In this document: positions 1 to 6,193 of the stretch, in pieces
Numbering within the stretch: position 1 is the stretch's first letter
Layout of the letters: every line of letters begins with the position of its first letter
Program-made: the position numbers and the translations under genes
The notes under the pieces: model-generated
Told to the model about the DNA's origin: nothing
What the model saw: only the letters and a program-made list of their open reading frames with translations
Databases searched by the model: none
Source: Verrucomicrobiota bacterium
GTDB taxonomy: Bacteria; Verrucomicrobiota; Verrucomicrobiia; Limisphaerales; AV2
DNA: 11,163 bases
Assembly: GCA_003218935.1 (NCBI GenBank)
Contig: QHPA01000186.1
Location: 1-11,163, forward strand
Reading direction: 5' to 3'

Positions 1-1
1 A

Positions 2-826
2 GGCGAACGAAGCAACGCTATCCTGACAGTTCTCGCAGCCCCGGAGGAAGCCGTCTCCGTCCGCAGCGCCGCAATCGCGGCTTTGTGCAGTTTTGATCTT
101 GAAAGCGCGGCAAAGTTCGCGAGCCGCAGCCTTGCCCGGTTGAACGATGAGGCTGCATTCAACGAAGTTTTTTCCTCCTTCCTCCATCGTCAGGGCGGAG
201 CCGCTGCACTGGCGGCCGCACTCGCTCAGAAACCGCTTCCCAAGCTCGCCGCCGAGGCTGGACTGCGCTTGATGAACGCCGGTGGTCGGCGAAACGATCA
301 GTTGGCCCGCATTCTCGCCGAAGCTGCCGGCTTCAAGAACGAAGGCAAAACAGTGACCTCCGCGGAAATCGCAGCATTCGCAACTGAAGTCCGCGCCCGT
401 GGCGACGCCAGGCGCGGGGCGGAGATTTTCCGCCGTGCGGAACTGGGTTGCACGGCCTGCCACTCCGTGAACGGCCAGGGCGGCAACGTCGGCCCCGACC
501 TCAGCGCGCTTGGCACCGCGCAGCCTGTGGATTTTATCATCGGCGCCATTCTCGATCCCCAAAAGGAAGTCAAGGAAGGTTATATGTCCATGTCGGTCGT
601 AACGAAAGATGGCGAAGAGTTCCAGGGCTATCAGGTTCGCGAGACCAGGGGCGAATTGGTGTTGCGCGATGTGCTGCAGAACAAAGAGGTCCGCCTTCGC
701 CGTGAAACCATCAAACAGACGAAACAGAACGGATCGGTCATGCCCGGCGGTCTGGCTGATACGCTGACGCGGGCAGAGTTTCGCGACCTCGTCCGCTTTC
801 TATCCGAGCTGGGCAAACCGAGGTAG
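2..826 (+). CDS. PVC-type c-type cytochrome (putative heme-binding domain) protein, 5'-truncated by window edge
   Basis: The frame is open from base 2 with no stop upstream of the first in-frame candidate start (a TTG at 83), so this is the C-terminal part of a longer protein that begins outside the window. The first ~100 visible residues are Ala/Leu-rich and helical, like HEAT/armadillo-type repeats. A cytochrome c domain follows: the heme-attachment motif CTACH lies at 449-463, followed by a GPDLSALG segment. The domain ends with the SVMPGGL motif (near 740), whose Met is the probable distal heme ligand, and a final DLVRFLSEL helix. This order matches the TIGR02603 heme-binding domain, which typically ends large secreted proteins of Planctomycetes and Verrucomicrobia, often fused to sugar-dehydrogenase-like propellers. 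Export and electron transfer in the periplasm are inferred from the family; the signal peptide would be outside the window. The gene converges on the M14 peptidase gene. Confidence 0.85.
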   Translation, partial: GERSNAILTVLAAPEEAVSVRSAAIAALCSFDLESAAKFASRSLARLNDEAAFNEVFSSFLHRQGGAAALAAALAQKPLPKLAAEAGLRLMNAGGRRNDQLARILAEAAGFKNEGKTVTSAEIAAFATEVRARGDARRGAEIFRRAELGCTACHSVNGQGGNVGPDLSALGTAQPVDFIIGAILDPQKEVKEGYMSMSVVTKDGEEFQGYQVRETRGELVLRDVLQNKEVRLRRETIKQTKQNGSVMPGGLADTLTRAEFRDLVRFLSELGKPR

Positions 827-852
827 CGCGCCTTCTCCAAGAACCTTCTAGC

Positions 853-870
853 CGCGGACGTCAGTCCGCG
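853..870 (+). repeat. REP-like stem-loop A in convergent intergenic gap
   Basis: A perfect 7-bp stem (CGCGGAC paired with GTCCGCG) surrounds the loop GTCA and is followed by CACTTTG. It sits midway in the 70-bp gap between two convergent stop codons (826 and 897). No T-tract follows on either strand, so it is not a canonical intrinsic terminator. It shares design with the stem-loops at 1743 and 9446. Confidence 0.5.
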
Positions 871-896
871 CACTTTGCTCCTGGTCGTCATCGCGA

Positions 897-1685
897 TCAT
901 CGCGATCCAATCTCATCCAGGACCGTTCGCACGGCCGCCCGCAGGGCGGCCACACGCGTCTGCAAAGGGAAATCCGACGGCGCTTCCAGCGTGTAGCTGT
1001 GCCGGGTCTTGTTCATGACCAAGTAGAAGGCCTCGGGCCATTGCGGACGATTCGTCGGATCAATGTCGGGCCGGATAACGCCGCCCTGCGCCGGACGATC
1101 TTCGATTGCGGGTGAAAGATCGATGGGACAAACCTTCGACACCGCCTGCACCATTTTCTCGCCCAACGAAGGTTCATGGTCGGGATTGACTTCATAAAGG
1201 TAGAACCCGTGCGATTCCCAATCTTCGTGCAGGCAAAGCGTCAGGTCGAAGGCCGGTTGCCTTTGCAGCCAGGCGATGTGCGCGCGAATTTCGGCGCTTT
1301 TGGCTTCGCGGTAGTCGCGATTGAGGTCCACGCCATCGGCGTTCTCGCGGCGGTTGAGCGGAAAGCCGGTCGGGTTCAGGCACGGGCAAAGCCAGATGTC
1401 GGCGTGATCGGGCCAATGATTCTCCTGCAACAACTGGCGAACCGCGAGCGGCCCGGCCGGTTCGTCACCGTGGATGCCCGTCGAAATGTAGAGTCGTCTG
1501 CGCGGCGCGCGCTCCGCTCGACGAAACGCGAGCAAATCCAGTTGGTCAGAAAACGGAATTTCCTCGATTTGCCAGCCAAACTTACGCGCCGCGTCGAGGT
1601 CATCGCGCAGGACCTGATTGATGTCGATGGTTTCGCCCAGGTAGGCGCCTCTGTTTTTACCAAGTCGTTGGGCGGAATGAGACAT
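897..1685 (-). CDS. M14-family zinc carboxypeptidase / amidase (MpaA- or AstE/AspA-like)
   Basis: The product is 262 aa, starting at ATG 1685. The M14 metallopeptidase signature is complete. The first zinc ligands are H72 and E75 in GIHGDEPAG, and N122-R123 in DLNRDYR match the substrate-binding Asn-Arg pair. The third zinc ligand is H153 in LCLHEDWESHG, and E234 in YTLEAPS is the likely catalytic glutamate. No signal peptide or membrane segment is visible, so it is probably cytoplasmic. Relatives include murein tripeptide amidase MpaA and the succinylglutamate desuccinylase/aspartoacylase group; the sequence does not tell me which substrate is used. It lies 79 bp downstream of bioB on the same strand, with stem-loop B between, so cotranscription is possible but unproven. 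The ATG lacks a Shine-Dalgarno sequence. A coding stem-loop (933-951) falls on the palindromic peptide AALRAA. Confidence 0.85.
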   Translation of the reverse strand: MSHSAQRLGKNRGAYLGETIDINQVLRDDLDAARKFGWQIEEIPFSDQLDLLAFRRAERAPRRRLYISTGIHGDEPAGPLAVRQLLQENHWPDHADIWLCPCLNPTGFPLNRRENADGVDLNRDYREAKSAEIRAHIAWLQRQPAFDLTLCLHEDWESHGFYLYEVNPDHEPSLGEKMVQAVSKVCPIDLSPAIEDRPAQGGVIRPDIDPTNRPQWPEAFYLVMNKTRHSYTLEAPSDFPLQTRVAALRAAVRTVLDEIGSR

Positions 1686-1742
1686 GGCGAGAAGTTAACG
1701 CGACATTTCAACGATTCAATGGTTTTACACTTCGCGAAAACA

Positions 1743-1761
1743 CACGGGCGAGACGCCCGTG
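1743..1761 (+). repeat. REP-like stem-loop B abutting the bioB stop codon
   Basis: A perfect 8-bp stem (CACGGGCG paired with CGCCCGTG) has an AGA loop and is followed by CCACTACG. It ends three bases before the bioB stop codon (1765-1767, minus strand), so it would form at the very 3' end of bioB mRNA, between bioB and the M14 gene. There is no T-run, so Rho-independent termination is not strongly supported. The design matches the stem-loops at 853 and 9446. Confidence 0.55.
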
Positions 1762-1764
1762 CCA

Positions 1765-2757
1765 CTACGCCGACCGCGTGTGGTCCTTGAACGGAGGACG
1801 CATCCTGAGGCCGAGCAAGTCCAGCATTTCATGATCCGCATCGTAATCGGGCGACGGCACGGCCCTGGTCAACATGCTTTTGGTGTCGCTGGAGAAAATC
1901 GAGTTCGCCCCGGCGAGGAAGCACAAGGCCTGTTCGGCCAGGCTTAGTCTGGCGCGACCGGCGGAAAGACGGACGACGGACTTGGGCATCACGATGCGCG
2001 CGGCGGCAATCATGCGCAACGTTTCGTCGAACGGCACATCCGGCTGATTCGCGAGCGGTGTGCCGGGAACTTTGGAAAGGATGTTGATCGGAACCGATTC
2101 CGGATGCGGCCGCATCGCCGCCAATGTGTGCAGTAAATCAATCCGGTCCTGGATGCTCTCGCCCAGGCCGAGGATCCCTCCGCAGCAAACCGTGATGTTC
2201 GTCTTGCGGAGATTTCGCAGCGTGTTCAAACGATCCTGATACGTCCGCGTCGTGATAATCGTCTGGTAATGGCTCTCTGAAGTGTCGAGGTTGTGGTTGT
2301 AGGCATAAAGCCCGGCTTCGCCGAGACGATTCGCCTGTGATTCCGTCAGCATCCCGAGGGTACAGCACACTTCGACGCCCAGGGCGGTGACTTCCTTGAC
2401 CATTTGGAGGACGCGGTCGAATTGAGCGTTGTCGCGCACCTCGCGCCAGGCGGCGCCCAGGCAGACGCGGCTGACGCCATTCGCTTTGGCCCGCCGCGCA
2501 ATCGCGACGACCGTGTCCTTATCCATCAACGGTTGCGGTTCAATGCCGGTTTCGTAACGCGCGGATTGCGCGCAATAGGCGCAATCTTCGGGACAGGCGC
2601 CGGTTTTGATGGAGACCAGTTTGCACACCTGCACTTCGTCGCTGTGGTGATGGCGGCGATGCGCGCTTGCGGCGCGGAACACGAGCTCGAGCAGCGGCGT
2701 GTCATGAACGGCGCGAATTTCCTCCGGCTGCCAATCGTATCGGATATCATCAGACAT
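1765..2757 (-). CDS. bioB: Biotin synthase (radical SAM)
   Basis: The product is 330 aa from ATG 2757; an in-frame TTG at 2769 would add four residues but is less likely. The enzyme inserts sulfur into dethiobiotin, the last step of biotin synthesis. The radical-SAM 4Fe-4S motif is [10 protein letters not shown] (C55, C59, C62). The expected ligands of the second 2Fe-2S cluster are present: C99, C131, C191 and R263 (in VVRLSAGR), aligning with E. coli C97, C128, C188 and R260. The C-terminal GANSIF and [14 protein letters not shown] segments are also typical. Two ligand cysteines are followed by a second Cys (CC at 131-132 and 191-192). No other bio gene is in the window, so this is a stand-alone bioB. 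A BirA-box-like repeat and candidate promoter lie just upstream, suggesting biotin-responsive repression. Family assignment is very secure. Confidence 0.97.
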   Translation of the reverse strand: MSDDIRYDWQPEEIRAVHDTPLLELVFRAASAHRRHHHSDEVQVCKLVSIKTGACPEDCAYCAQSARYETGIEPQPLMDKDTVVAIARRAKANGVSRVCLGAAWREVRDNAQFDRVLQMVKEVTALGVEVCCTLGMLTESQANRLGEAGLYAYNHNLDTSESHYQTIITTRTYQDRLNTLRNLRKTNITVCCGGILGLGESIQDRIDLLHTLAAMRPHPESVPINILSKVPGTPLANQPDVPFDETLRMIAAARIVMPKSVVRLSAGRARLSLAEQALCFLAGANSIFSSDTKSMLTRAVPSPDYDADHEMLDLLGLRMRPPFKDHTRSA

Positions 2758-2815
2758 CGGTTGCTTCAAAGTTCAAGTTGACCGGGCCAATCCGAAACCG
2801 ATCCGCAACTGTCGC

Positions 2816-2843
2816 GTCAACCGGTCCGGCGTCAGTGGTTGAC
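2816..2843 (-). promoter_or_regulatory. BirA-box-like inverted repeat upstream of bioB
   Basis: GTCAACC and GGTTGAC form a perfect 7-bp inverted repeat separated by 14 bp, 59 bp upstream of the bioB ATG. The known BirA operator of E. coli is TTGTAAACC, a spacer of about 15 bp, then GGTTTACAA. Read on the bioB strand, the left arm here (GTGTCAACC) matches 7 of 9 positions and the right arm (GGTTGACGC) 6 of 9. The spacer length and position are as expected for biotin repression. The assignment is inferred from half-site similarity and context; an 8-bp-scale repeat alone could be chance. Confidence 0.45.
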
Positions 2844-2871
2844 ACGATAACGAACGCGGCGGCTTGTGCAA
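2844..2871 (-). promoter_or_regulatory. bioB: Candidate sigma-70 promoter for bioB
   Basis: On the minus strand TTGCAC (2871-2866) and TATCGT (2849-2844) are separated by 16 bp; each matches its sigma-70 consensus hexamer at four of six positions. The predicted start would fall inside the BirA-like repeat, about 80 bases before the bioB ATG, so an occupied operator would block initiation. Weak hexamers mean this is only a candidate. Confidence 0.3.
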
Positions 2872-2904
2872 GCTTTTGGAAAAGATTCATCAAGCGCCGG
2901 GGCA

Positions 2905-3327
2905 TCACCGTGGCGAGAGTGATAATTGGGGCGCGTTGTCGTCCGAAAGCGGATTGACAGCGAAATCCCGCGATTCCAATCGTTCCAGCCAATTCTCAAT
3001 CAGCGCCAGCACTTCTTTCACGTCGAGTTGCTCATGGACAGGCGCGTAATTCCGGAGGCTCGCGCGCGCCAGCTTGAAAAGCGCGGCGGCGGGACGGAGT
3101 CGGCCTCTTTTCAAATGGACAAACGCGCCCGCGAATTGAATGAGTCCTTTGTAAAACGCGCCGTTGGCCCCCTGGCGACCGGCCAGCCAAAGCTCCTCCA
3201 GGACATCGTGCGCTTCATAAAACAAACCCAGGTTAAAGCACTGGAAGTAACCTAGGTAGTGCGCGTTGAGCTTTTCTCCGCGGTAAGCTTCAATCAAGGC
3301 GGCGATTTTCGCGCTTTTTTTGCTCAT
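2905..3327 (-). CDS. DUF309 family protein
   Basis: The product is 140 aa from ATG 3327 (MSKKSAKIAALIEAYRG). An upstream in-frame ATG at 3402 would add 25 residues with no family resemblance, so I chose the downstream start. The core has the DUF309 (PF03745) hallmark FYEAHDVLEELWL (HD...EE pattern) followed by a helical segment with GLIQFAGAFVHLKRGRLRPA. The family is small, all-helical and soluble, of unknown function. The conserved His/Asp/Glu cluster suggests metal or ligand binding but this is not shown. The C-terminal ~25 residues after ENWLERL look variable. It is divergent from parB across a 142-bp gap and lies 147 bp upstream of bioB on the same strand. No Shine-Dalgarno precedes the ATG. 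Confidence 0.82.
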   Translation of the reverse strand: MSKKSAKIAALIEAYRGEKLNAHYLGYFQCFNLGLFYEAHDVLEELWLAGRQGANGAFYKGLIQFAGAFVHLKRGRLRPAAALFKLARASLRNYAPVHEQLDVKEVLALIENWLERLESRDFAVNPLSDDNAPQLSLSPR

Positions 3328-3357
3328 CGGAACCAGCCTAGGGGCTGAAATGTAAAT

Positions 3358-3440
3358 CGTGAAGCCCGAACTGGCTGCGCTTGCATTTTGCCAGGCGCCC
3401 ATCCCGAATCACAGTTCGCGCTCTGAGCTTCACGTTGACA
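3358..3440 (+). promoter_or_regulatory. Divergent DUF309/parB regulatory gap with an 8-bp inverted repeat and a perfect -35 hexamer
   Basis: The 142-bp gap between the divergent DUF309 and parB starts holds CGTGAAGC at 3358-3365 and its complement GCTTCACG at 3427-3434, 61 bp apart. Each arm matches half of the general parS site (GTTTCACG) at seven of eight positions. Immediately after the right arm is a perfect -35 hexamer, TTGACA (3435-3440), 29 bp before the parB ATG, but no good -10 is seen 16-18 bp downstream. A role in autoregulation is speculative. Confidence 0.25.
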
Positions 3441-3469
3441 ACTGATTACCCGTTGGACACTCTCGCGCC

Positions 3470-4399
3470 ATGGCAAAACCTGCTCTGGGCCGTGGACTGG
3501 CCGCGTTGCTGGGCGGTTCGCCGCCGGAAGCGAAAACACCCCCTGTGCCGATCCAACCGGCGCACGTCATGACGGCCGTGCCGGTCCTAGACGCGCGCGA
3601 ACGCGTGGAACGCGCGCCGCTGACGCGCATTCGCCCGTGTCCGCTTCAACCGCGCAAGGATTTTTCGGAAGAGGCCCTCCGCGAGTTGGCCGATTCGATC
3701 AAGGAACAAGGCATTGTCCAGCCGCTGATCGTGCGGGCGCGGGGTGAAGGATACGAACTGATTGCCGGTGAGCGCCGCTGGCGCGCCGCGCAAATGCTTG
3801 GCCTGGGTGAGGTGCCGGTCATTGTGCGCGAAGCTGACGACCGCGCGGTGCTGGAACTGGCGCTCATCGAAAATCTCCAGCGTGAAAACCTGAATCCGAT
3901 CGAAGAAGCGCAGGGTTACTCGCAGCTAATTGAACAGTTTCAGCTCAAGCAGGAGGAAGCGGCGGCCAAGGTCGGCAAGAGCCGCGCCCTGGTTGCCAAC
4001 GCGCTACGGTTGCTGCACCTCCCGCCGGAAATTCAAGCCTTCGTGCGCGATGGCCGATTATCCGTTGGCCACGCCAAAGTGATTCTCGGATTGAACCGCG
4101 CCGAAGAACAAAGGCTCGCTGCGGAACGCATCATCAAACAGTCGCTAAACGTTCGCCAGACCGAAGACCTCGTCGCGCACTGGCGGAACCGCGGCGCCGC
4201 GGCGGCCGGCGCCAAATCCGCTTCGCTTTCCCAGTCCAGGGACACGCACGTGGCCGATCTGGAACATCGCTTGCAGGAGCGGTTTGGCACCCGGGTCGAT
4301 TTGCGATACCGCCGGGGCAAAGGCGCGCTCCAAATTCATTTCTATACTGATGACGACCTCCACCGGGTGCTCGAGATGATTGGCGTGAGGCCCGATTAA
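3470..4399 (+). CDS. parB: ParB/Spo0J-family chromosome partitioning protein
   Basis: The product is 309 aa, close to the usual length for chromosomal ParB. ParB binds parS sites, hydrolyses CTP and slides as a clamp, working with ParA and SMC in origin segregation. The N-terminal MAKPALGRGLAALLGG matches the segment that contacts ParA in this family. The ParB/sulfiredoxin-like CTPase domain spans about residues 47-147 and includes GERRWRAA (100-107) and ENLQRENLNPIEEA (134-147). A helix-turn-helix region follows (~155-185). After an Ala/Gly-rich linker (~241-250) comes a C-terminal dimerisation domain (~262-309). No parA lies upstream, where it usually sits; the neighbours are divergent DUF309 and a downstream PfkB kinase 43 bp away. 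No consensus parS palindrome was found in the window. The family call is secure; chromosomal rather than plasmid origin is inferred from the housekeeping neighbours. Confidence 0.95.
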   Translation: MAKPALGRGLAALLGGSPPEAKTPPVPIQPAHVMTAVPVLDARERVERAPLTRIRPCPLQPRKDFSEEALRELADSIKEQGIVQPLIVRARGEGYELIAGERRWRAAQMLGLGEVPVIVREADDRAVLELALIENLQRENLNPIEEAQGYSQLIEQFQLKQEEAAAKVGKSRALVANALRLLHLPPEIQAFVRDGRLSVGHAKVILGLNRAEEQRLAAERIIKQSLNVRQTEDLVAHWRNRGAAAAGAKSASLSQSRDTHVADLEHRLQERFGTRVDLRYRRGKGALQIHFYTDDDLHRVLEMIGVRPD

Positions 4400-4442
4400 G
4401 CAGATTTTGTCCCTCGACGTTTCGCAACCCGATTAAGTTCCC

Positions 4443-5567
4443 ATGACGGCCACCTTTGAGTTTCGCGAATTGTGCGCGCAAAAGCTGTCGGCTGCCGTTG
4501 ACCGCGTTGGTCATTTGACCGCCTTTGTCGGCCTGGACGGATTCGTTGACGAAATTCTGGATGTTGTGGATAAGCGGATGGACGCCCGGCATTATGAGCG
4601 TGTCCCCACCATTGCTCGCCTGGCCGAACGGATTGCTGAGGCTGCCGGCAAGAGCACCAACATCGAACTCGTCAACCAAATCACCAAACTCGGCGGCAAC
4701 GGCCCGATCATGGCCAACGCATTGGCCGGTTTCGGAATGAAGGTCACTTACCTCGGTAACCTCGGTTATCCTCATCTCCATCCCGTTTTCCACGAGTTCG
4801 CGCGGCGCGCAGAGGTCTATTCCATCGCCGAGCCCGGTCACACGGACGCGCTGGAATTCGACGATGGCAAAATCATGCTCGGCAAACACTCCTCGTTAAA
4901 GGAGGTCAATTGGACCAACATCCTGGCGCGGTTTGGCCGCGACAAATTTGCCACTCAGTTTGAAGGCTCCGACCTCATCGCGTTTGTCAACTGGACGATG
5001 ATCCCTTACATGAGCGATGTGTGGGAGGCGTTGCAACGGGAGTTTTGTCCAAACTTGAAAGGCCGGCGCCGGACAATGTTTTTTGATCTCGCCGACCCGG
5101 AAAAGCGCACCGCGCATGATATTTCGCGCGCGTTGGAGTTGATCGTCCAATTCGAGAAACACTTCGACGTGATTCTCGGTCTCAACGAAAAAGAAGCCAA
5201 CGAAATCAGCGAAGTGCTGGGGCTGAAGCGCAAGGAGCCTAACGCCGAGGCTTTGTCTTCCCTGGCGCGCCAGCTGCTCGCCAGGCTGCCCGTGAGTACC
5301 CTGGTCATTCATCCGGTTTCCTGCGCGCTGGCGGCCAGCGGTGATGCGGTGGATGTCGTCAAAGGGCCTTACATTTTCAAACCGAAGATCACGACGGGCG
5401 CCGGCGATCATTTCAACGCCGGCTTTTGCCTCGGTAAACTGCTCGGCCTCGACAACGCGATGAGCGTGCTGACCGGCGTCGCCGCCAGCGGTTACTACGT
5501 TCGCACCGCCACCAGCCCGTCCATTCCTCAATTGGCTGATCTTTTGCGCAAATGGCCGGGAAAATGA
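4443..5567 (+). CDS. PfkB-family carbohydrate kinase
   Basis: The product is 374 aa, longer than ribokinase-type members (~310 aa). The N-terminal substrate-side signature is VGLDGFVDEI (29-38), and KLGGNGPIMANALAGFG (82-98) is the glycine-rich pair found in this fold. The C-terminal PfkB motif ITTGAGDHFNAGF (316-328) carries the anion-hole GAG and the catalytic base D322. It should phosphorylate a sugar or nucleoside hydroxyl with ATP. The substrate cannot be told, and the extra N-terminal and central segments (e.g. FVNWTMIPYMSDVWEALQRE) set it apart from classical fructokinase and ribokinase. It follows parB by 43 bp and its TGA overlaps the probable def ATG (ATGA), so parB, this gene and def look like one transcription unit. 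A 10-bp direct repeat (CCCGATTAAG at 4391 and 4428) flanks the parB stop region. No Shine-Dalgarno is visible. Confidence 0.88.
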   Translation: MTATFEFRELCAQKLSAAVDRVGHLTAFVGLDGFVDEILDVVDKRMDARHYERVPTIARLAERIAEAAGKSTNIELVNQITKLGGNGPIMANALAGFGMKVTYLGNLGYPHLHPVFHEFARRAEVYSIAEPGHTDALEFDDGKIMLGKHSSLKEVNWTNILARFGRDKFATQFEGSDLIAFVNWTMIPYMSDVWEALQREFCPNLKGRRRTMFFDLADPEKRTAHDISRALELIVQFEKHFDVILGLNEKEANEISEVLGLKRKEPNAEALSSLARQLLARLPVSTLVIHPVSCALAASGDAVDVVKGPYIFKPKITTGAGDHFNAGFCLGKLLGLDNAMSVLTGVAASGYYVRTATSPSIPQLADLLRKWPGK

Positions 5568-6139
5568 TTCTTCCAGTTGTAAAATACGGTCATCCGATGC
5601 TGCGACAGAAAGGTGCGCGGATCGAAAAAATCACGCCCGCGATCAAGAAACTGATCGACGACATGTTGGAAACAATGCATGCCGCGGCCGGGGTTGGCCT
5701 GGCGGCGCAACAGGTCGGCCACGCGCTCCAACTGACTGTGATCGACGTGCGCGAGTCGAAAGACCGCCCTTCGACACTCGAATTGAAAGGCAAGCCTGCC
5801 GAGGTGGCCGGATTCATGCCCCTGGTGTTGATGAATCCGGAAATCACGCCTGTGGGAAAACCGGTCGCCGGTGCGGAAGGGTGTCTGAGCTTCCCCGAAA
5901 TCTACGCCGACATCGTTCGCCCGGAATCGGTGGACGTCGTTGGGATGAACGAAAAGGGCGAACGCATCGAGTTCCGCTGCGGCGGCCTGCTGGCTCGCGC
6001 AGTCCAACACGAGCGCGACCACTTGCAGGGCATTCTTTTCATTGACCGGATGAGCGCCGAGACGAAGCAAGAACTCAAGCCGCCGTTGGACCGATTGCAG
6101 ACGGCGACCAAGGCGGCGCTGAAAAACCAGGACGGATGA
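5564..6139 (+). CDS. def: Peptide deformylase
   Basis: The product is 191 aa from ATG 5564, which overlaps the kinase stop as ATGA; an in-frame ATG at 5552 would add MAGK. I prefer 5564 because MILPVVKYGHPMLR is the usual family N-terminus and the overlap favours translational coupling. The enzyme removes the formyl group from the initiator Met of nascent proteins. All three active-site motifs are intact: GVGLAAQQ (43-50), EGCLS (105-109) and QHERDH (148-153). The metal ligands are C107, H149 and H153, and the catalytic residue is E150. A moderately longer loop (about residues 63-86) precedes the second motif compared with the short E. coli enzyme. It is the last gene of the parB-kinase-def group and converges on rpoN with a 54-bp gap. 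Confidence 0.96.
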   Translation: MILPVVKYGHPMLRQKGARIEKITPAIKKLIDDMLETMHAAAGVGLAAQQVGHALQLTVIDVRESKDRPSTLELKGKPAEVAGFMPLVLMNPEITPVGKPVAGAEGCLSFPEIYADIVRPESVDVVGMNEKGERIEFRCGGLLARAVQHERDHLQGILFIDRMSAETKQELKPPLDRLQTATKAALKNQDG

Positions 6140-6148
6140 CGCGCCTGG
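6122..6148 (-). terminator. Weak candidate intrinsic terminator for rpoN
   Basis: Read on the minus strand, CCAGG (6148-6144) and CCTGG (6131-6127) form a 5-bp stem with a 12-nt loop, immediately followed by five Ts (6126-6122). It lies 46 bp past the rpoN stop and overlaps the last codons of def. The stem is short, so termination would be inefficient; this is a low-confidence call. Confidence 0.25.
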
Positions 6149-6193
6149 AGTCAATCAATAGTTCGGCGGCATCCGGCAGGTCTGGGCGGCCGG

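Noticed and set aside
933..951. A perfect 8-bp stem with a 3-base loop inside the M14 gene
   Set aside because: It encodes the palindromic peptide AALRAA near the C-terminus and lacks the tail shared by the three intergenic stem-loops, so coding constraint explains it.
1176..1790. A 204-codon plus-strand open frame opposite the M14 gene, running through stem-loop B
   Set aside because: Shadow frame; the [14 protein letters not shown] stretch comes from translating the stem-loop, a known source of spurious proteins.
2750..2992. An 80-codon minus-strand open frame between DUF309 and bioB
   Set aside because: It overlaps both genes' ends and the putative operator, and has no domain resemblance; the gap is better explained as the bioB promoter region.
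4189..4202. A 14-bp perfect palindrome in parB
   Set aside because: It lies in the Arg/Gly/Ala linker (RGAAAAG) whose GC-only codons readily give palindromes; it does not resemble parS.
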